Origin: Branchiostoma floridae | Lineage: Eukaryota > Chordata > Leptocardii > Amphioxiformes > Branchiostomatidae | Assembly (NCBI RefSeq): GCF_000003815.2 | Contig: NC_049995.1 | Location: 12,166,061-12,230,060 of the forward strand | Length of the DNA: 64,000 nt | Direction of reading: 5' to 3' | In this document: in pieces, positions 13,501 through 24,784 of the stretch | Layout of the letters: each line of letters opens with the position of its first letter | Position numbering within the stretch: the first letter of the stretch is position 1 | The notes under the pieces: generated by a model | What the model saw: the letters and a program-made list of their open reading frames with translations, nothing else | Databases searched by the model: none | Told to the model about the DNA's origin: nothing | Translations under genes and position numbers: made by a program

Positions 13501-16500
13501 TATTCTCTCTCCATAAGTAATGCTCACGACAAAGCGTGATAGCTGATAGTCAAAGCAGCTTTGCATGGGCTCACTTAGAAAGGCAAGCACGCCGGTTCAC
13601 ACTCTGAAAAGTGTATTGAGCTCTTAGAACTTCTAAACATGGAAAATATCTGATAATTGATGATAAAGATTTCCTAATCAGCATAAATGTAAGCTGCCTT
13701 CCAGTGTTGTTACTCTGATAACTTAACCTCAGTATTCTGTAGTAATTATAAAAGCTTGCACAGAGAAGCAAGGGGGAGGGGGGCAACCTAGCGACAAGAC
13801 TTTGAAGCAGTGACCAGCTCTATGTATTTGTGACAAGCAAGCCTTGGCAAACTCTTTAGCTTGCTTCAAAGTAGGTCATAAGAACTATTAAGCCTACAGC
13901 AAGACAGACTCAAATATCTGGAGAGCAGAAACCATTTTCCATGTAATCTGACACCACAATGTACCTCTGTACCCCTGTACAGACTTGGACAGGTAAGGTT
14001 CTGTCTATGTAAATAGGGCTTCCTGTCCAGCTCAGGAATTGGGTCAGGAAAAGGTGTAGACAACACCGCTAGCTGCTGTTTTTAACAAGTGAAGCAGTGA
14101 GCCAAAAACTGGGTCAGTTTGTTCTACAAGCAGACAGTGTAAATCTCTAATCCTGCTGAAAAAAATCTACAATCTCAAACTACGTACAGGATGGGTTCTA
14201 GGAACATTTCTACATTTGATTTTGAGACCCTTCTTCCTTATGACCTTAGTAAGCTCTAAGTCCTACCCTGTGGTATTGAAAGGGTTGCAGAATAAGATAA
14301 AACTTGCCTATACTATTTACTTACAAAATGTACTAAAAGGCAGTATATGTTGATGAAGGTTAGAACTCTAGGTAGGACATTACACATGATGCAGAATAAA
14401 TCAAGCAATCAGATAAATTTTCTTAAGAGTCAGAGGTCCCAGATTCACATGTATCATTCTTAGTCACTGATAAATGTTCACAGGGGATATTATCTACAGT
14501 ATCTGACTCTTTAGAGAATTCATCCTGATGCTTGATATGTTTGTAAAATTACACAATTTACACATACATGTATGTAATAGGCATCATGTTCTAAGGCCTA
14601 GTACAAATTTGGAAAGACACATGAAATTTGGAAAATGTGTTTTACTGTGCATGTGGGAGGTCAAAGTTGAAGGCCCCTAACAAATAGATTGTTCTTGTCT
14701 TTACCATACTTGATGCTGTGTACAAAAGTGCTATGTTTATGTCTCAAGGGCCTTCAACTTTGACATATTACCCACAATGCACCTCAATAGGCATGTGCAG
14801 TTTAGACCATTATCATGCTTTTTTCTCTTGTAGTTCTGGAGTAAATTTGACTCATGAAATAAATTCCATGTGTCTTTCCAAATCAAATCTAAACACACCC
14901 CTAGTATTGTATTACATCTTACCTTCTTTCTTAGGTTCCGGTATGATCTCTTCTGCTTTCTTCAGTTCCTCTTCAGGCAATTTCTCAGCCACCGGCACTT
15001 CACCGTAGGAGATCTCAGGTTCCAGACCCCGCTCCGTTATTCTGGCTGTGGGAGAAACACAGAAAACTAGGCTGAAAACATGCAGCCTGAAAATACTAAA
15101 ATCAGCCCCAAAATGCTAAAATCAGCCTGCAAACACTCAAAATCAGCCCAGAGTCTATGTTTTCATGCATGATTGGGTTGGGGCTTGGATTTGGCCATTG
15201 GAGACAACAGAATTGGTCACAAGACCGTTTTTTTCGTGTTAGACCGGTCCAGAAAAAACAAACCTAAAAGCAATCAGAGGACCAAATGTTGGTGCGATTG
15301 AAAAATGAACATATTAAACCAGTAGGCGTTTACATGTTTGGGGGCTTACCAATAAAAATAAATACCAAGAGCGAAGTAGAGGAGAGCTGTTTTACCAAGC
15401 TTCTACAGTCAAACTTGGGTCTAAAACAGAGGCAGTTAGCGTTGCTTACATGACTCAGATAGGAATTTAAAACTGAATGTCAGATACTCCACCAAGCAGA
15501 ATACAGTTCACAGATAATCACAGACCTGGACCTGATCCTCTGGACCTGGACTGTACTTGTACCTGTATTTTCTGTACTGGTCCCCATCCCAAGTCCTTAC
15601 CAATGATGCCCTTGTAGTCCACCAGTTCCAGTTTGACCACGACCACCGTTCCCCACACAGCCACCACGGCCACCACTTACATCCAAAATCCGGTCTACTG
15701 ATTTTTTAGGTCCATTTTCCCGGACAGGTCTTGTACGGTTTTGTACCCCTACTTACCAATGATGCCCTTGTAGTCCACCAGTTCCAGTTTGACCACGACC
15801 ACCGTTCCCCACACAGCCACCACGGCCACCACTAGCATCCACACCAGGAACGCTGACGGCTTCTCATCTTTACCCCCCTTCTTGGTTCCATTCACTGCTG
15901 GGGAGACAAAAACAGACACAAAAGTAGGTGTTAATCTGGCTCCTTTCCAATAATAGATATCGGGAACCTTTCCTCCCACCCAGTTCTACGAATGGAGAGG
16001 TGCACATCTTATATAAGAGAGTGACCACACCAGGAACGCCGACGGCTTCTCATCTTTACCCCCCTTCTTAGTTCCATTCACTGCTGGGGAGGGGGAAACA
16101 GGTACAAATGTACATGTTAGTCGTGAAGTATTTTGCAGTGGTTAAAGTTTGTGATTTTCGCACCGATTTAACAATTAATGTACACTGTCTTGCATAACAT
16201 AATACATGACATGATAATGGTTTTTCTTTTGCGAATAAGATCTTTTCTCACCTATTGCAAAAGTAAGCTCCCACAAACTTAAAGTGATTAGGAGAGGACA
16301 ATAAAATATAAGAAAAGATACTACAATCATTCCAAAATAAACATGAATTTTTTTCCAGATCTTTGTTCTTTCAAATCTTTTTTTTTTCAGTTTTTTTTTC
16401 AGATTTATTGGGCAGACCTTGCCTTTTGAGGTACTTTTCATATTGTTTGCAATTTTGTGTTTACATCGGAATTTCTATCCTCATGTCACCTTTTACCCAT

Positions 16501-19500
16501 CACATACAATAAATACACTTATCTTTCAATTAACTTAATTTCAAAGTGGGAGGTAAAAAGTAGTTTTTGCGGTGTTGAAAATAGGATTAAGTGGTAGATA
16601 TAGCAAATACTGTAATTCACTTTATGTTCACGGTAGCAAAATTTCGCGGTGTGAGAAAAAATTAAGTGTTAACGGCACTCTATGTTCGCGGTGGCGGCGG
16701 TTCACCAAAAGAAAGTCGGCCTGTTTCGGCCGTGATTTGATGACAGCGCACGGAACGCAACAGGGCCAATGACCCCTGATATGTCGCAATCACATTTGCC
16801 GCATAGGCTGACGGGATACCCACGCCAAACACAAGCGACGCGGGCGCCATTTTGAAATATTTTCGGCGTGAAAGACGGCGCTAAGTTTTAAACTTTCAGC
16901 GTAATTTGTGGACACAAATTGTACACAAATTGTACACAAGAAGGTGAAGAGTTTATCTCTCCGATATTTACAGTAGTTCCAACTCAGAATTATGAAACGA
17001 ACGTCTTTTTTTCGGCATGTAAGCGGAGTTTTGTTTGCCACGTTTCTAGTCATAAAAATTTCCCCGCTATTATTGTTGTGAATCTTAGTTGCTGTAATTC
17101 CATAGCCATTACTTGTATTTGTAAAGACCGGTACTACTCAGTTTTATTTTTTGTTCTGTTTTTAACTTGTAGAAATCTAGTTAAACTATGATAATGTACT
17201 AAGTAGATTGTTATCGCAGCCATGTCACGGCGTGTACGTAAGTTTTGTTAGTAAACAAAGCCGATATGTTTCTTTTTCCTCCGGTCGCCGGTGGCACATT
17301 TCTATACAATAATGACTCCCTGTATCGTATATGTGTTGAATCAACTTTTATTTTTACAACATACTGGTATTTCAGTAAATTCGCTGGTTTATTTGTACTC
17401 ATCACCTGAAATTCCGCGACTTTGTTGAAAATTCCTTTGTCTAACGCTTGGCTTGGGTACCGCCATTTTGTAACATTTTTTTTATGTATCGCTAGCTGTA
17501 GTTGTACAAATATACGAGTCATTTTTTGTACTAGTACTAGTACTTTCAGTGATGATCCTGTAGTAATTCCTTGCTTGAATAGCACTGTAGTAGTTTTTTA
17601 GTTTGTAAATGTACACATGCTGCCTGCTAGCGGCGATGTAAACAAAATAGCGGTTTATGTTATCGTAACGTAAACATGAACATAAGTAAAAGAAATGACA
17701 CAATTTTGTGCTTGTAGAATAAATGTTTTATTTCTTGAGGAGAATTTGTGTTTGAGTTGTTATTGTGGCGATCGTTGCGTGTTGAAAGTGTGTTGTGTGA
17801 ATGGATAAGACATTCGTAACGTACTAGTAAGTACTAGTTCTAAGTACTTGGATGGTAGCGGAGAAGGGGGAGGGGGGCGAAAGACGAATGATTTTTTAAC
17901 GGCAATGATAACTTCGCGGCACAGACGTCACCGTGAAAACCGTGAACATAAAGTTACCGTTAATAAAACAGGAATTACAGTATTATGTACTGTCAACTAA
18001 GCCCTATGTAGTCATTCTGGTCAGAAAGCTATCTGACCCCCCATGGGTATAAAACTTGCCTAACCCCCCTTAATGTAAATAGACTAATCCTAGCTGATAC
18101 TACCAGTAGGAGTCAACGACCTTTTGATGCAAAGACCAGGTTTTCTGGGACACTGTCAGATTCTTTGACCCAGTTTTTCCCTCACATGTGGCACAATGCA
18201 CACTTTGTTTGCCCAGTTGGCAATTTTGTGTGTTTGTTCTAGATAAGCATGGTAGACATTGTCTGCAACAAATATGAGCATACATACAACAAATATGGCA
18301 TATCAAAGGCATTACTAATCGGTGTTTGTCCATTCTAAATGAGGATAAAACATGAGTGTATACTGCAAATCTGAAAATTGTTACAGTGCTCACATTACCT
18401 AACCTTTGCCAAGATGGTTATCTTTTTGGCAGCATTGTCTGTGAGTTAGACACACACACTACTCTAGGGGTGGGTACAGGTACCGGTATCAGTACAGTAG
18501 CAGTATTGGTACAGTGTCCTGGTACAAAATGTTTTGTTTTTAATTGTTGGACCAGTCCAGATAAAACGGACATCAACAAAAAATCAGCAGACCAGATTTT
18601 GGACCCCCTACTGGCTTCTTATGGTACTGCAGCAGAACTTCCGGCTTTGATATCTTGTGATCTGGACAAGTAATACGTGCAGTGCAACTTGCAATGTACT
18701 GAAATAACATCTGATATATTTGGTAAGCTAGTCTAAGCAACAGATCTCCAAGCGCAATTCTACGACAAATAACTTCAAAGTGTCCAGATAGCTCAGAAGA
18801 AGTGATACACACTTTTTGGTAAAAAAAATAAGAGTATCAGTTTTTATCCATTCACTTGACAAAGCCTAAAGGGCCCTACAAAAATAAGCCTCTAAAAATA
18901 GCCTGCTCCCATATGTAGCTGGTAAGATGAGAGATGCCTTCTTTTCCAATAAGAAACCATACGTACATAGACCCTTTGCCAAATCTGTGAGCTTCCCAAA
19001 AATTGTTCCAAATTCGTTCTAATAATTTTCTACACAGTTGGAATGTTAGACGCCCTCCCATTTTGTAATGAAAAAGTGATATTCTTTTGAAAATTTCTGG
19101 ATATGGGCTTGGTTGTTTAAACAAAGTCTTCAATGTACATGTGCAAGAAGTTAAAACACTTATTCATTTCTCGGTTCACAATAACAAAACATCACTGGTC
19201 GAATAGATGTAGTACATAACATTAACAATTAATTATGACAAATGATTATCCTTGCAATTCATATGAAGTTTTTATTGAAATTTAATTTGCATTGAACTCT
19301 CATCATTTTATTTTTATAGAAAAGAACAATTTTTTACAGAAAATACAGAAACAATTCTATTCTAACATCTCAAATGTTCCCATTTATTTTTTACATCCAT
19401 TTTCTGAATCATGTGACACATTATGAACTCAATTGTCATGCAAAATGTTGTCTTGAAAAAAACAAGTCTGACAACTAGATGTCTGGACAAGTTCAAGCAT

Positions 19501-22500
19501 ACTGCTAAAGTCATGTTTCTATGGCAACGGCCTGCCATTTTAGCCTTCATCAAGGTTAAAGTAGAGGTCAAAGGGGGAGGGGGGTTTAGTACCAGCGACA
19601 TATCATACCATGATTATAACTAATAATAGAAACAGTTTTGTCATATATTCAAGTAGTCTAAACTATTTCTATTTGTTCTCAGTCTAAGACACAATCTCAT
19701 CAGGAATTAGAGCTGATGTGCTGGTATGTAACGTCCATTAATTAAACTGTCCTTATCAAAAATAGAACCCTATTCAAACCACAAACGTGCAGGTATGCTA
19801 GTGTGCCCATGTTGTACCCCCATGTACCATTGAGTACATAGAGAATATCTGTATCCCTAAACATTTTGATATATTTTACACTCATATATATATTTTAGGA
19901 ATATAGCAGAAGATTCTAAGATATCTTTAGATCAAACAATCATTAGAAGATACATGGAAATCTCAAAAGCATCATGGTTATCAGCGGATGTGCTATTTTC
20001 AGAGACAGTCATGGTGTTCTGGGATATACATGTGAACATGTATGCAATACTGAAGATCTGTCCGAGAATTTAGACCTTTGTAATAAAATCTGGACAAGAC
20101 AAAATACCGGTGCGTACTCACCCAAGACATCCATACTGGCTATACAATGTGCATTGATACAGCTGTTTGGGTCCGTATCTGTTAGTGGGTTACAGGCTGA
20201 CAAGGTCAGTACATGCTAGAGCCCACCCTACCATATATGTCCACCGCAGGATTGATATGATACCCGAAGGTCTTTGTGACGCTTAGGTCTATTTCTGAAC
20301 GTTGTCACGGAGGTTCTTTTCCAAGTTGGTTATATAAGAATGAATTGTAAGTGCAAATAGATGTGAGAAATTTGTGTGTTCTGTTCAGTGAGTGTTTGTG
20401 TATGATTGTACGATCCGTAAATAGCTTCAGTGAATAAACTGCTAGTTCTAAACTTGGATTTGGTGAGTAAATGCGATGTAATTTGGTTTGAAGCGGCATG
20501 CAAATCAGTGCATAATATGATATACCTTTTCTTTTGCAAAAAAGTCTCTTTGATATGATACTAAAATGCCTTTATCATATATTTCAAGATCAGAAGGATT
20601 TGATTTTGCAATACCATAAGGATAAAAGGAAGTGATCACTATGGTTTTTTTTTAAAAATTGGAACTGTTAAAACGAGTGGTTAGGGGAGTAGAACAACCA
20701 TTTTGAGGTCAGCACAAAAACTATGAACACAAAACCAATGCAGAAATTTCAACATTTACCGTATAAGTAGAGCTAGCAGCTTTCCTGTGTCCTGCTAAGA
20801 AGTCACTACAACCCTTACATGTACTACTAGTATTAGAAGCATGCACATTGTGAGGTTTAGAATACCAACAGTTAGCCAGGGATTGGAACCCACGACCCTA
20901 TGTTTCCAAAAAGAAAATAAAAACATTTCCTTTTTTGCCGCTGTGGATTTCATTAACATTCATTTTACAATACTGCTGTATACAACAAGATAAAAAATTT
21001 CCAAATTGCCAGTGTCTTTCTGTGTGGTGTATGTGTTTTGTAAACGCAAATGTAGTGATTATAACAAAACTACAGCAAGAGTATTTTGCGTGTTCTGTTT
21101 TCAAATAGCCCCCCTCCCCACTGTCCCCAGGGTCATAAAGTTAATGACCTGTGAAATTACAATGAGCTATCCACTCAATCATGGACAGCCCTCCCTGACC
21201 ACTCTCACCACATCGTAAATACATGTAATATTACCTGTTCAATGTAGTTCATTAAAAATTCAGTTGTACAATACTAGAATAGCATGAAAAACATATTGAC
21301 CAAACCAGTAACGCTAGTTCACTTTTATCCCCAGGGTAAACTATGCTATAAGTACAATACGTGTTTTTTAAAACATGGTATTTGGGGATATCAAGTCGAA
21401 AGACGATGGACTCATATTTTGGGCATTCAACAGCTTTTCCAAAATTTCCTTTCTTAAGTTGGAATTAAATAATATGTAAGTTGTAACAGAACAAGACATA
21501 CAAAAAATCTACTGTAAATGCATGAATTTTTACATGGATTTAGATTATCAATATGGCAGTAAAAGAAAGGTTCCATTATCATTGTGTTTTACAGAAGAAT
21601 TACTACTAGAAATGTCTTGGAGATGCATATTCCAGGTGTCATGATTTTTTGTGGGAGAGGACAATAATACAAGATTTTCAAAATCTAGAGCATATGGTCA
21701 CTTAACACAAAGTCCTCCAGCATGATTCTAATTTCCGAAAACTTATTGAAAGATCAAAACATCAAGGAGGTTGGTATTACCAAATACCACTGTTTCTTCA
21801 TTGTTAGATTACAACTCAAACAAATTGAGCAGAAAATCCGCTGTACTGAACAAGTTTGCAAACTCTGCTCTTTGCCTGGCAGTCTGGAATTGTGTTTGTC
21901 CAAGACACACAAATTTGGCTGGATAACTTTATACAAACACATGCTGTTCACACCAAGAGCTTTGTTCACACCAGGGAGGTTTAAAACCCCAGTTTTCACA
22001 CCAGGCATGTTTGCAAACTGTCTACTTATTATCACCTATTGCTCTACTAAACAAACAAAGGTGGGAAAAACAAAGAGAACCAAAACTGAGCACGGCTTGA
22101 TAATGATATGCAAAACTTCAAGGAAAACTTATTCATAATAATTATACAGTACAATAGTTCCAAATCTACCAGGGTTTTACACAAATCTAAATATGGATTA
22201 GTTGTCATCATTATAAGCTTACAATATGGATTAAGTAGGTTTAAGTTTTTTTAACTGTTCTATCTAGTGTCAATGGCCAAGTCAAGCTTTTGAATTTGAA
22301 CAGCCAAAAAAACTTTGTAGACCTGCTTGCATCAAATAAAAACAATGTATTATACAACTTATAAAAAGGCCATGGGGGCATAAAAGGGCATGGAATTATG
22401 TATTGTTATCTCAGAACAGTTGTATTCAGCTTGTCTTTGAAATCTCGTTTATGCCTTTGATTCTAGATATAAATGATAGTTCTTTTTTGTGGCCTTTTCA

Positions 22501-24784
22501 TTAATCAAATTCATGGATATCCCCTTTTCTTCTGTTCAGTTACAACATTGTGTCAAGGGGTTGGCACAATTAGGTCTTGATAATGCAAATGACATGCATC
22601 TTCTAAACTGTAACTGACCCCAGTAGCCAAGTAGGCTAATCTTTCTGGTTTATCTTGGCAAGAAGGTCACATCTGGACATTGGTAACTGTTACTTTGACA
22701 TTAGGCCAAAGCAATAAGTCTAACGGATGGCATCCTTGCTTCTGGCAGACTCCAATGCGATTATGTGAAAAAAATGTGGGAAAAGTGCATATGTCTGTTC
22801 AAGGAGGTTGAAAGAGGGGACCCTCTTTCAACCGCCTTGGTCTGTTATGTCTGTTATCAGTGACCTGTACCTAGCCCGTCGAGGCATGAATGTACAATAA
22901 AGGTCTTTCAATCAATCAATCAACAAAATTTTCTTGTCACTTCCAGAGGGAAGGAAATTTCTCGTTGTTGTTCATTTTCAAAAACTGTCAAAAATTACTT
23001 AATGCGTGTATAGATGTTATCCAAAGATATGACTTGCTGTGGCCGTAAGTAGCAAACTCAGCTTACACTTACAGGAAATGGAACTGGGCCATACTAGCTA
23101 AGGTCCTTTTGCAGATCACCAAACTCAGGGTAAAGCTGAGGGCAAAAAACACATTACCACATCTTTTTGTGGTACATGTGCAGGCTAGCATAGGTAAATT
23201 CATTTATTTCAAATTTTGTAAAGAAGTTTTATTTTGTGGTAGGACACTCACTCACTCACTCACTATCCATTGTTGACAGAAAGGAGATTTCATCAGAATC
23301 ACAACAAAATGAAAATTTCTGTTCTCTCAATTTTGTTCTTCCGATATCGTCCATCTTCTGAGAAATCTGACATGTTCTTTGACTGATTCGAGATGAAGAT
23401 TCGCCAGGCCTCCATCTGGGTGATTTGAAGGGAATCACCAATACCAGACAGAAGGATTGCATCATCGCATATGGGACATATTCAAGACTTATGCAGATAG
23501 CCTACATTGATTGCACAATGGATCATCACACATTTCTGTTATTGCACAGAACCCCCAAATCCTAAACCAGTGTGGTCCAGCGGGATAACTTTCCATCTAT
23601 TGTTGCACCAACAAAATACATGTATTCAGCACTATGCTGGCAAAAGAGGTGTGCAATCAAGCAGCTTCTACTGTAACTACAATAGTACATGTATATTGCC
23701 TCTTGCTCCTACTAGTACATTACTCAAAATCAAAGTTCTGTTTTCCCTGCACACACAGAGATCCGTAAAATGGCCCCTATATAAACAGCAGTGTGAAAAT
23801 CCAGGATGTCGTGAAAGGTTAGATCAGCAGGACACAACACTTTGTGGTCATAATCATCAACTTTGACACTTAGTGCTCCATCAGATTAATCGTATAGCAC
23901 ACTGCTCATTGCAACCATGAGAATATAACTTTTCGTTCTCAAGCATGCAAAAAACAACACATATACCCCCCCCCCCCCACACACACACACACAAGTGTAT
24001 GTGCTTGGCTACAAACACAACGAATTGAATGAATGAATATTGCAACCTTTTAAATAGATTAGCATAGAATTGTGTGCTCTTGATAAATTGAAATCATTTC
24101 CATCCAAAAATGAAAGACAGGAAAACAAGAGCATCTTTAAACGATGAAGACAAAACTATTTTTACACAACAAACATACAAACAGCACAATTTATTTTGAC
24201 CCTATAATAATAAACAAACTTTGCAACGAAAAATTTTTAACTTCCAGTTTCAATTACATTCCAAAACTTCAGAGCTACTTATTCAAATAATCGTAAGTCG
24301 TAAATTTGATTCATATTGAGCTCTCGGTCAAGTTTAAACGCTGCGGTCTAAATTATTGGAAATTGACACATGCAAAACACATACTGGGAATGCCAACGTA
24401 GCCATATTCGGGAGGGACCACGTCACGGGGGGATAACAAGAAATTCCAGCTGCCCAAAACCGTACAAACGTTATCAAAACCTCCACAAGGACACGAAAAT
24501 CATAATCACTATCTATAAATCACTGTCGGAAGCCCTTTGAAGCAACCTGTTTGACTAAAAAGAAAGTTTTCTTGTGTTAGGAAGAAGAAAAGGAGAAAAG
24601 GAAGGTTGTAAACTACCTACACAAATATGGTTTCGTCCAGTCTGCTGCCGCGTTTGCAAAGTCTCGATATACTAGTAACAGCCTACTTTTTATTTGCATA
24701 ACGCCTACCTTTGGATTTCTTGCCGTTCTTCGAGTCGGATTTCTCGACGATTCTCTTCCGCACTTGCTTCTCGTCTCCCGCCAT
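4447..24784 (-). CDS. Triadin/junctin/ASPH-family sarcoplasmic-reticulum membrane protein, multi-exon model
   Basis: Exons in coding order are 24784-24709, 15897-15757, 15045-14923, 12741-12664, 11400-9718, 8650-8573, 7220-7134, 6106-6086 and possibly 4520-4447. Every junction is phase 1 with GT-AG sites, and the total is 2361 nt (786 aa), close to human triadin (about 730 aa, recalled). Residues 1-40 are a basic cytosolic N-terminus. Residues 41-61 form one membrane span ending in an L-V-D-Y-K signature typical of triadin, junctin and ASPH. The rest is a lumenal K/E/P-rich tail. Family members tether calsequestrin to the ryanodine receptor in muscle SR; that role is inferred. No ASPH hydroxylase domain is visible, and the tail composition favours triadin. 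The first eight exons are well supported; the terminal exon is tentative. Confidence 0.72.
4533..4623. repeat. Degenerate GGTCAGAGGTT minisatellite
   Basis: About seven imperfect units built on GGTCAG/GAGGTT are seen on the plus strand. On the minus strand the same DNA is a C/T-rich tract directly before the candidate terminal exon acceptor. Confidence 0.6.
6086..6106 (-). CDS. 21-nt microexon of triadin-like gene
   Basis: A T-run/ACAG acceptor is followed by 21 nt in phase 1-1 (P-P-A-E-E-K) and a GTAAGT donor. Triadin genes are known for many tiny in-phase exons, so this fits, but so short an exon needs transcript support. Confidence 0.4.
7134..7220 (-). CDS. Exon 7 of triadin-like gene
   Basis: An 87-nt phase 1-1 exon with a TTAG acceptor and GTAAG donor. 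It encodes A-A-A-P-P-D-A-Q-G then a more hydrophobic stretch ending S-V-K-K. Less repetitive than its neighbours. Confidence 0.45.
8024..8213. mobile_element. MITE family A, copy 1 (190 bp)
   Basis: Terminal inverted repeats start TAACGCTAGTTCACCTTTAT and end GGTGAACTACCGTTA, with a second inverted block (AACCTATATCCGTTGTTTT) just inside. Related copies lie at 45658-45845 and 57176-57362, with a fragment at 21309. Confidence 0.7.
8573..8650 (-). CDS. Exon 6 of triadin-like gene
   Basis: A 78-nt phase 1-1 exon, GTCACAG acceptor and GTAAG donor. It encodes a Pro/Ala/Thr then Glu/Lys segment (V-P-A-P-A-T-T-E-V-K ... E-K-E-N-V-E-K-E). It is supported by splice sites and phase; the composition is compatible but not diagnostic. 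Confidence 0.5.
9718..11400 (-). CDS. Exon 5 of triadin-like gene: giant K/E/P repeat exon
   Basis: A 1683-nt open phase 1-1 exon covering residues 140-700. The first half is a degenerate array of K-E-K-P-A-x-K-E units, resembling the KEKE-type calsequestrin-binding tracts of triadin. The second half (about residues 412-594) holds five copies of K-H-R-H-(V/M)-P-L-K-R-I, the first lacking the H-R, each followed by P-x-x-P-E-K and spaced 114-141 nt. The exon ends with two Y-K-L-K-P-K repeats and a K/V/P tail. The low-complexity codons also leave a long antisense frame open, which I regard as a shadow. Confidence 0.75.
11436..11463. repeat. (GACA)n/(GATA)n microsatellite
   Basis: Tandem GACA and GATA units just upstream (minus sense) of the giant exon's acceptor. 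Confidence 0.75.
12664..12741 (-). CDS. Exon 4 of triadin-like gene: basic lumenal segment
   Basis: A 78-nt phase 1-1 exon (TTGTAG acceptor, GTAC donor) encoding a Lys/Glu/Pro segment with A-K-K-V-K-I-K-L-P and K-K-E-P-S-K-K-E-E. Same length and phase as exon 6, as expected for an array of interchangeable cassettes. Confidence 0.6.
12940..12963. repeat. (GTAT)n microsatellite
   Basis: Perfect tandem GTAT units inside an intron of the triadin-like gene. Confidence 0.8.
13145..13497. mobile_element. hAT-like MITE with GTGCACCCA subterminal repeats
   Basis: It is bounded by CAGGGCTCGAAAT and ATTTCGAGCCCTG. Several GTGCACCCA/TGGGTGCAC blocks lie within about 110 bp of each end, while the centre is AT-rich. 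A 13-bp direct repeat (CAGTATTCTCTTT / CAGTATTCTCTCT) abuts both ends. The CAGGG terminus is hAT-like; hAT target duplications are normally 8 bp, so classification is tentative. Confidence 0.7.
14607..14883. mobile_element. Foldback element of 277 bp
   Basis: ATTTGGAAAGACACATG at the left is inverted at the right (CATGTGTCTTTCCAAAT). A second inverted block (AAGTTGAAGGCCC / GGGCCTTCAACTT) lies inside. No coding potential; it lies about 40 bp downstream of exon 3 in gene orientation. Confidence 0.6.
14923..15045 (-). CDS. Exon 3 of triadin-like gene: juxtamembrane lumenal region
   Basis: A 123-nt phase 1-1 exon with CACAG acceptor and GTAAG donor. It encodes an acidic lumenal segment with E-I-S-Y-G-E-V-P followed by a Glu/Lys run (P-E-E-E-L-K-K-A-E-E). 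It lacks the D-x-D-x-D-x EF-hand-like signature that follows the membrane span in ASPH and junctin, which argues for a triadin-like identity. Confidence 0.65.
15230..15590. repeat. Dispersed GGTCCAG-rich repeat, copy 1
   Basis: It shares an ordered series of blocks with 55127-55568. These are ACCGGTCCAGAAAAA, a GACCAAATGTTGG-like block, GAGCGAAGTAGAG, TTACCAAGCTTCTACAGTCAA and a terminal GACCTGGACCTGAT cluster. No ORF is visible, so it could be a SINE or a non-autonomous element. Confidence 0.6.
15600..15679 (-). pseudogene. Duplicate of the 3' half of the transmembrane exon
   Basis: About 77 bases are nearly identical to 15757-15835, including the GT donor, and then diverge abruptly. There is no acceptor, so it cannot work as a complete exon. 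A cryptic junction cannot be excluded. Confidence 0.75.
15757..15897 (-). CDS. Exon 2 of triadin-like gene: transmembrane segment
   Basis: This is a 141-nt phase 1-1 exon. It reads a charged stretch (G-T-K-K-G-G-K-D-E-K), then about 20 hydrophobic residues with two Trp (A-F-L-V-W-M-L ... A-V-W-G-T-V-V-V-V), then K-L-E-L-V-D-Y-K-G. The W-x-x-V-x-V...LVDY pattern matches my recollection of triadin and ASPH membrane anchors. Both halves of the exon are also present as separate near-identical copies on either side (15600-15679 and 16027-16090). Confidence 0.75.
16027..16090 (-). pseudogene. Duplicate of the 5' half of the transmembrane exon
   Basis: It matches 15838-15901 with two visible substitutions and includes the CAG acceptor, but diverges before the hydrophobic stretch is completed. 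With 15600-15679 it accounts for one further exon copy, split and placed on both sides of the intact exon. Confidence 0.75.
16607..17983. mobile_element. 1.4-kb non-autonomous DNA element with ATACTGTAATTC termini
   Basis: The left end ATACTGTAATTCACTTTATG is mirrored at the right by GAATTACAGTAT. An inner inverted block CTTTATGTTCACGGT / ACCGTGAACATAAAG is also present. Between them is unusually CpG-rich sequence without a convincing ORF. It lies in intron 1 of the triadin-like gene. Confidence 0.6.
18403..18950. repeat. Dispersed repeat related to 30655-31415
   Basis: Matching ordered blocks are TTGCCAAGATGG, CCCCCTACTGGCTT, GGTACTGCAGCAGAA, a CTTGTGATCTGGACA-like block and CCATATGTAGCTGG. 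No coding function is seen. Confidence 0.5.
22801..22925 (+). repeat. Hairpin plus retroelement-like 3' tail
   Basis: AAGGAGGTTGAAAGAGG is inverted as CCTCTTTCAACCGCCTT. It is followed by a segment ending AATAAAGGTCTTTC and an (AATC)n tail, as at the 3' ends of some LINE/SINE families. Confidence 0.45.
23968..23993. repeat. Poly-C / (CA)n tract
   Basis: A run of C followed by CA dinucleotides; simple sequence. Confidence 0.85.
24709..24784 (-). CDS. Exon 1 of triadin-like gene: start codon and cytosolic N-terminus
   Basis: ATG at 24784-24782 opens 25 codons plus one base before a GT donor (24708-24707). The peptide begins M-A-G-D-E-K-Q-V and is rich in Lys, Arg and Ser, as expected for the short cytosolic head of this family. 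The phase-1 donor fits the 15897 acceptor. Intron 1 is about 8.8 kb and carries several repeat insertions. Confidence 0.65.

Larger units (their letters stand above)
18951..24600. other. Remainder of intron 1 of the triadin-like gene
   Basis: Long AT-rich intron. It holds a MITE family A fragment near 21309-21400, a hairpin with a retroelement-like tail at 22801-22925, and microsatellites at 23249-23266 and 23968-23993. The 138-codon frame at 21722-22138 contains repeated TTCACACCA blocks and shows no recognisable protein. Confidence 0.5.

Noticed and set aside
21722-22138. 138-codon plus-strand frame
   Set aside because: Contains repeated TTCACACCA blocks, has no recognisable protein, and lies in a long intron of the minus-strand gene.
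4447-24784. Calling the gene ASPH (aspartate beta-hydroxylase)
   Set aside because: The membrane span fits, but no EF-hand-like segment or hydroxylase domain was found on the minus strand. The K/E/P tail favours triadin. ASPH is not excluded if catalytic exons lie beyond the window.
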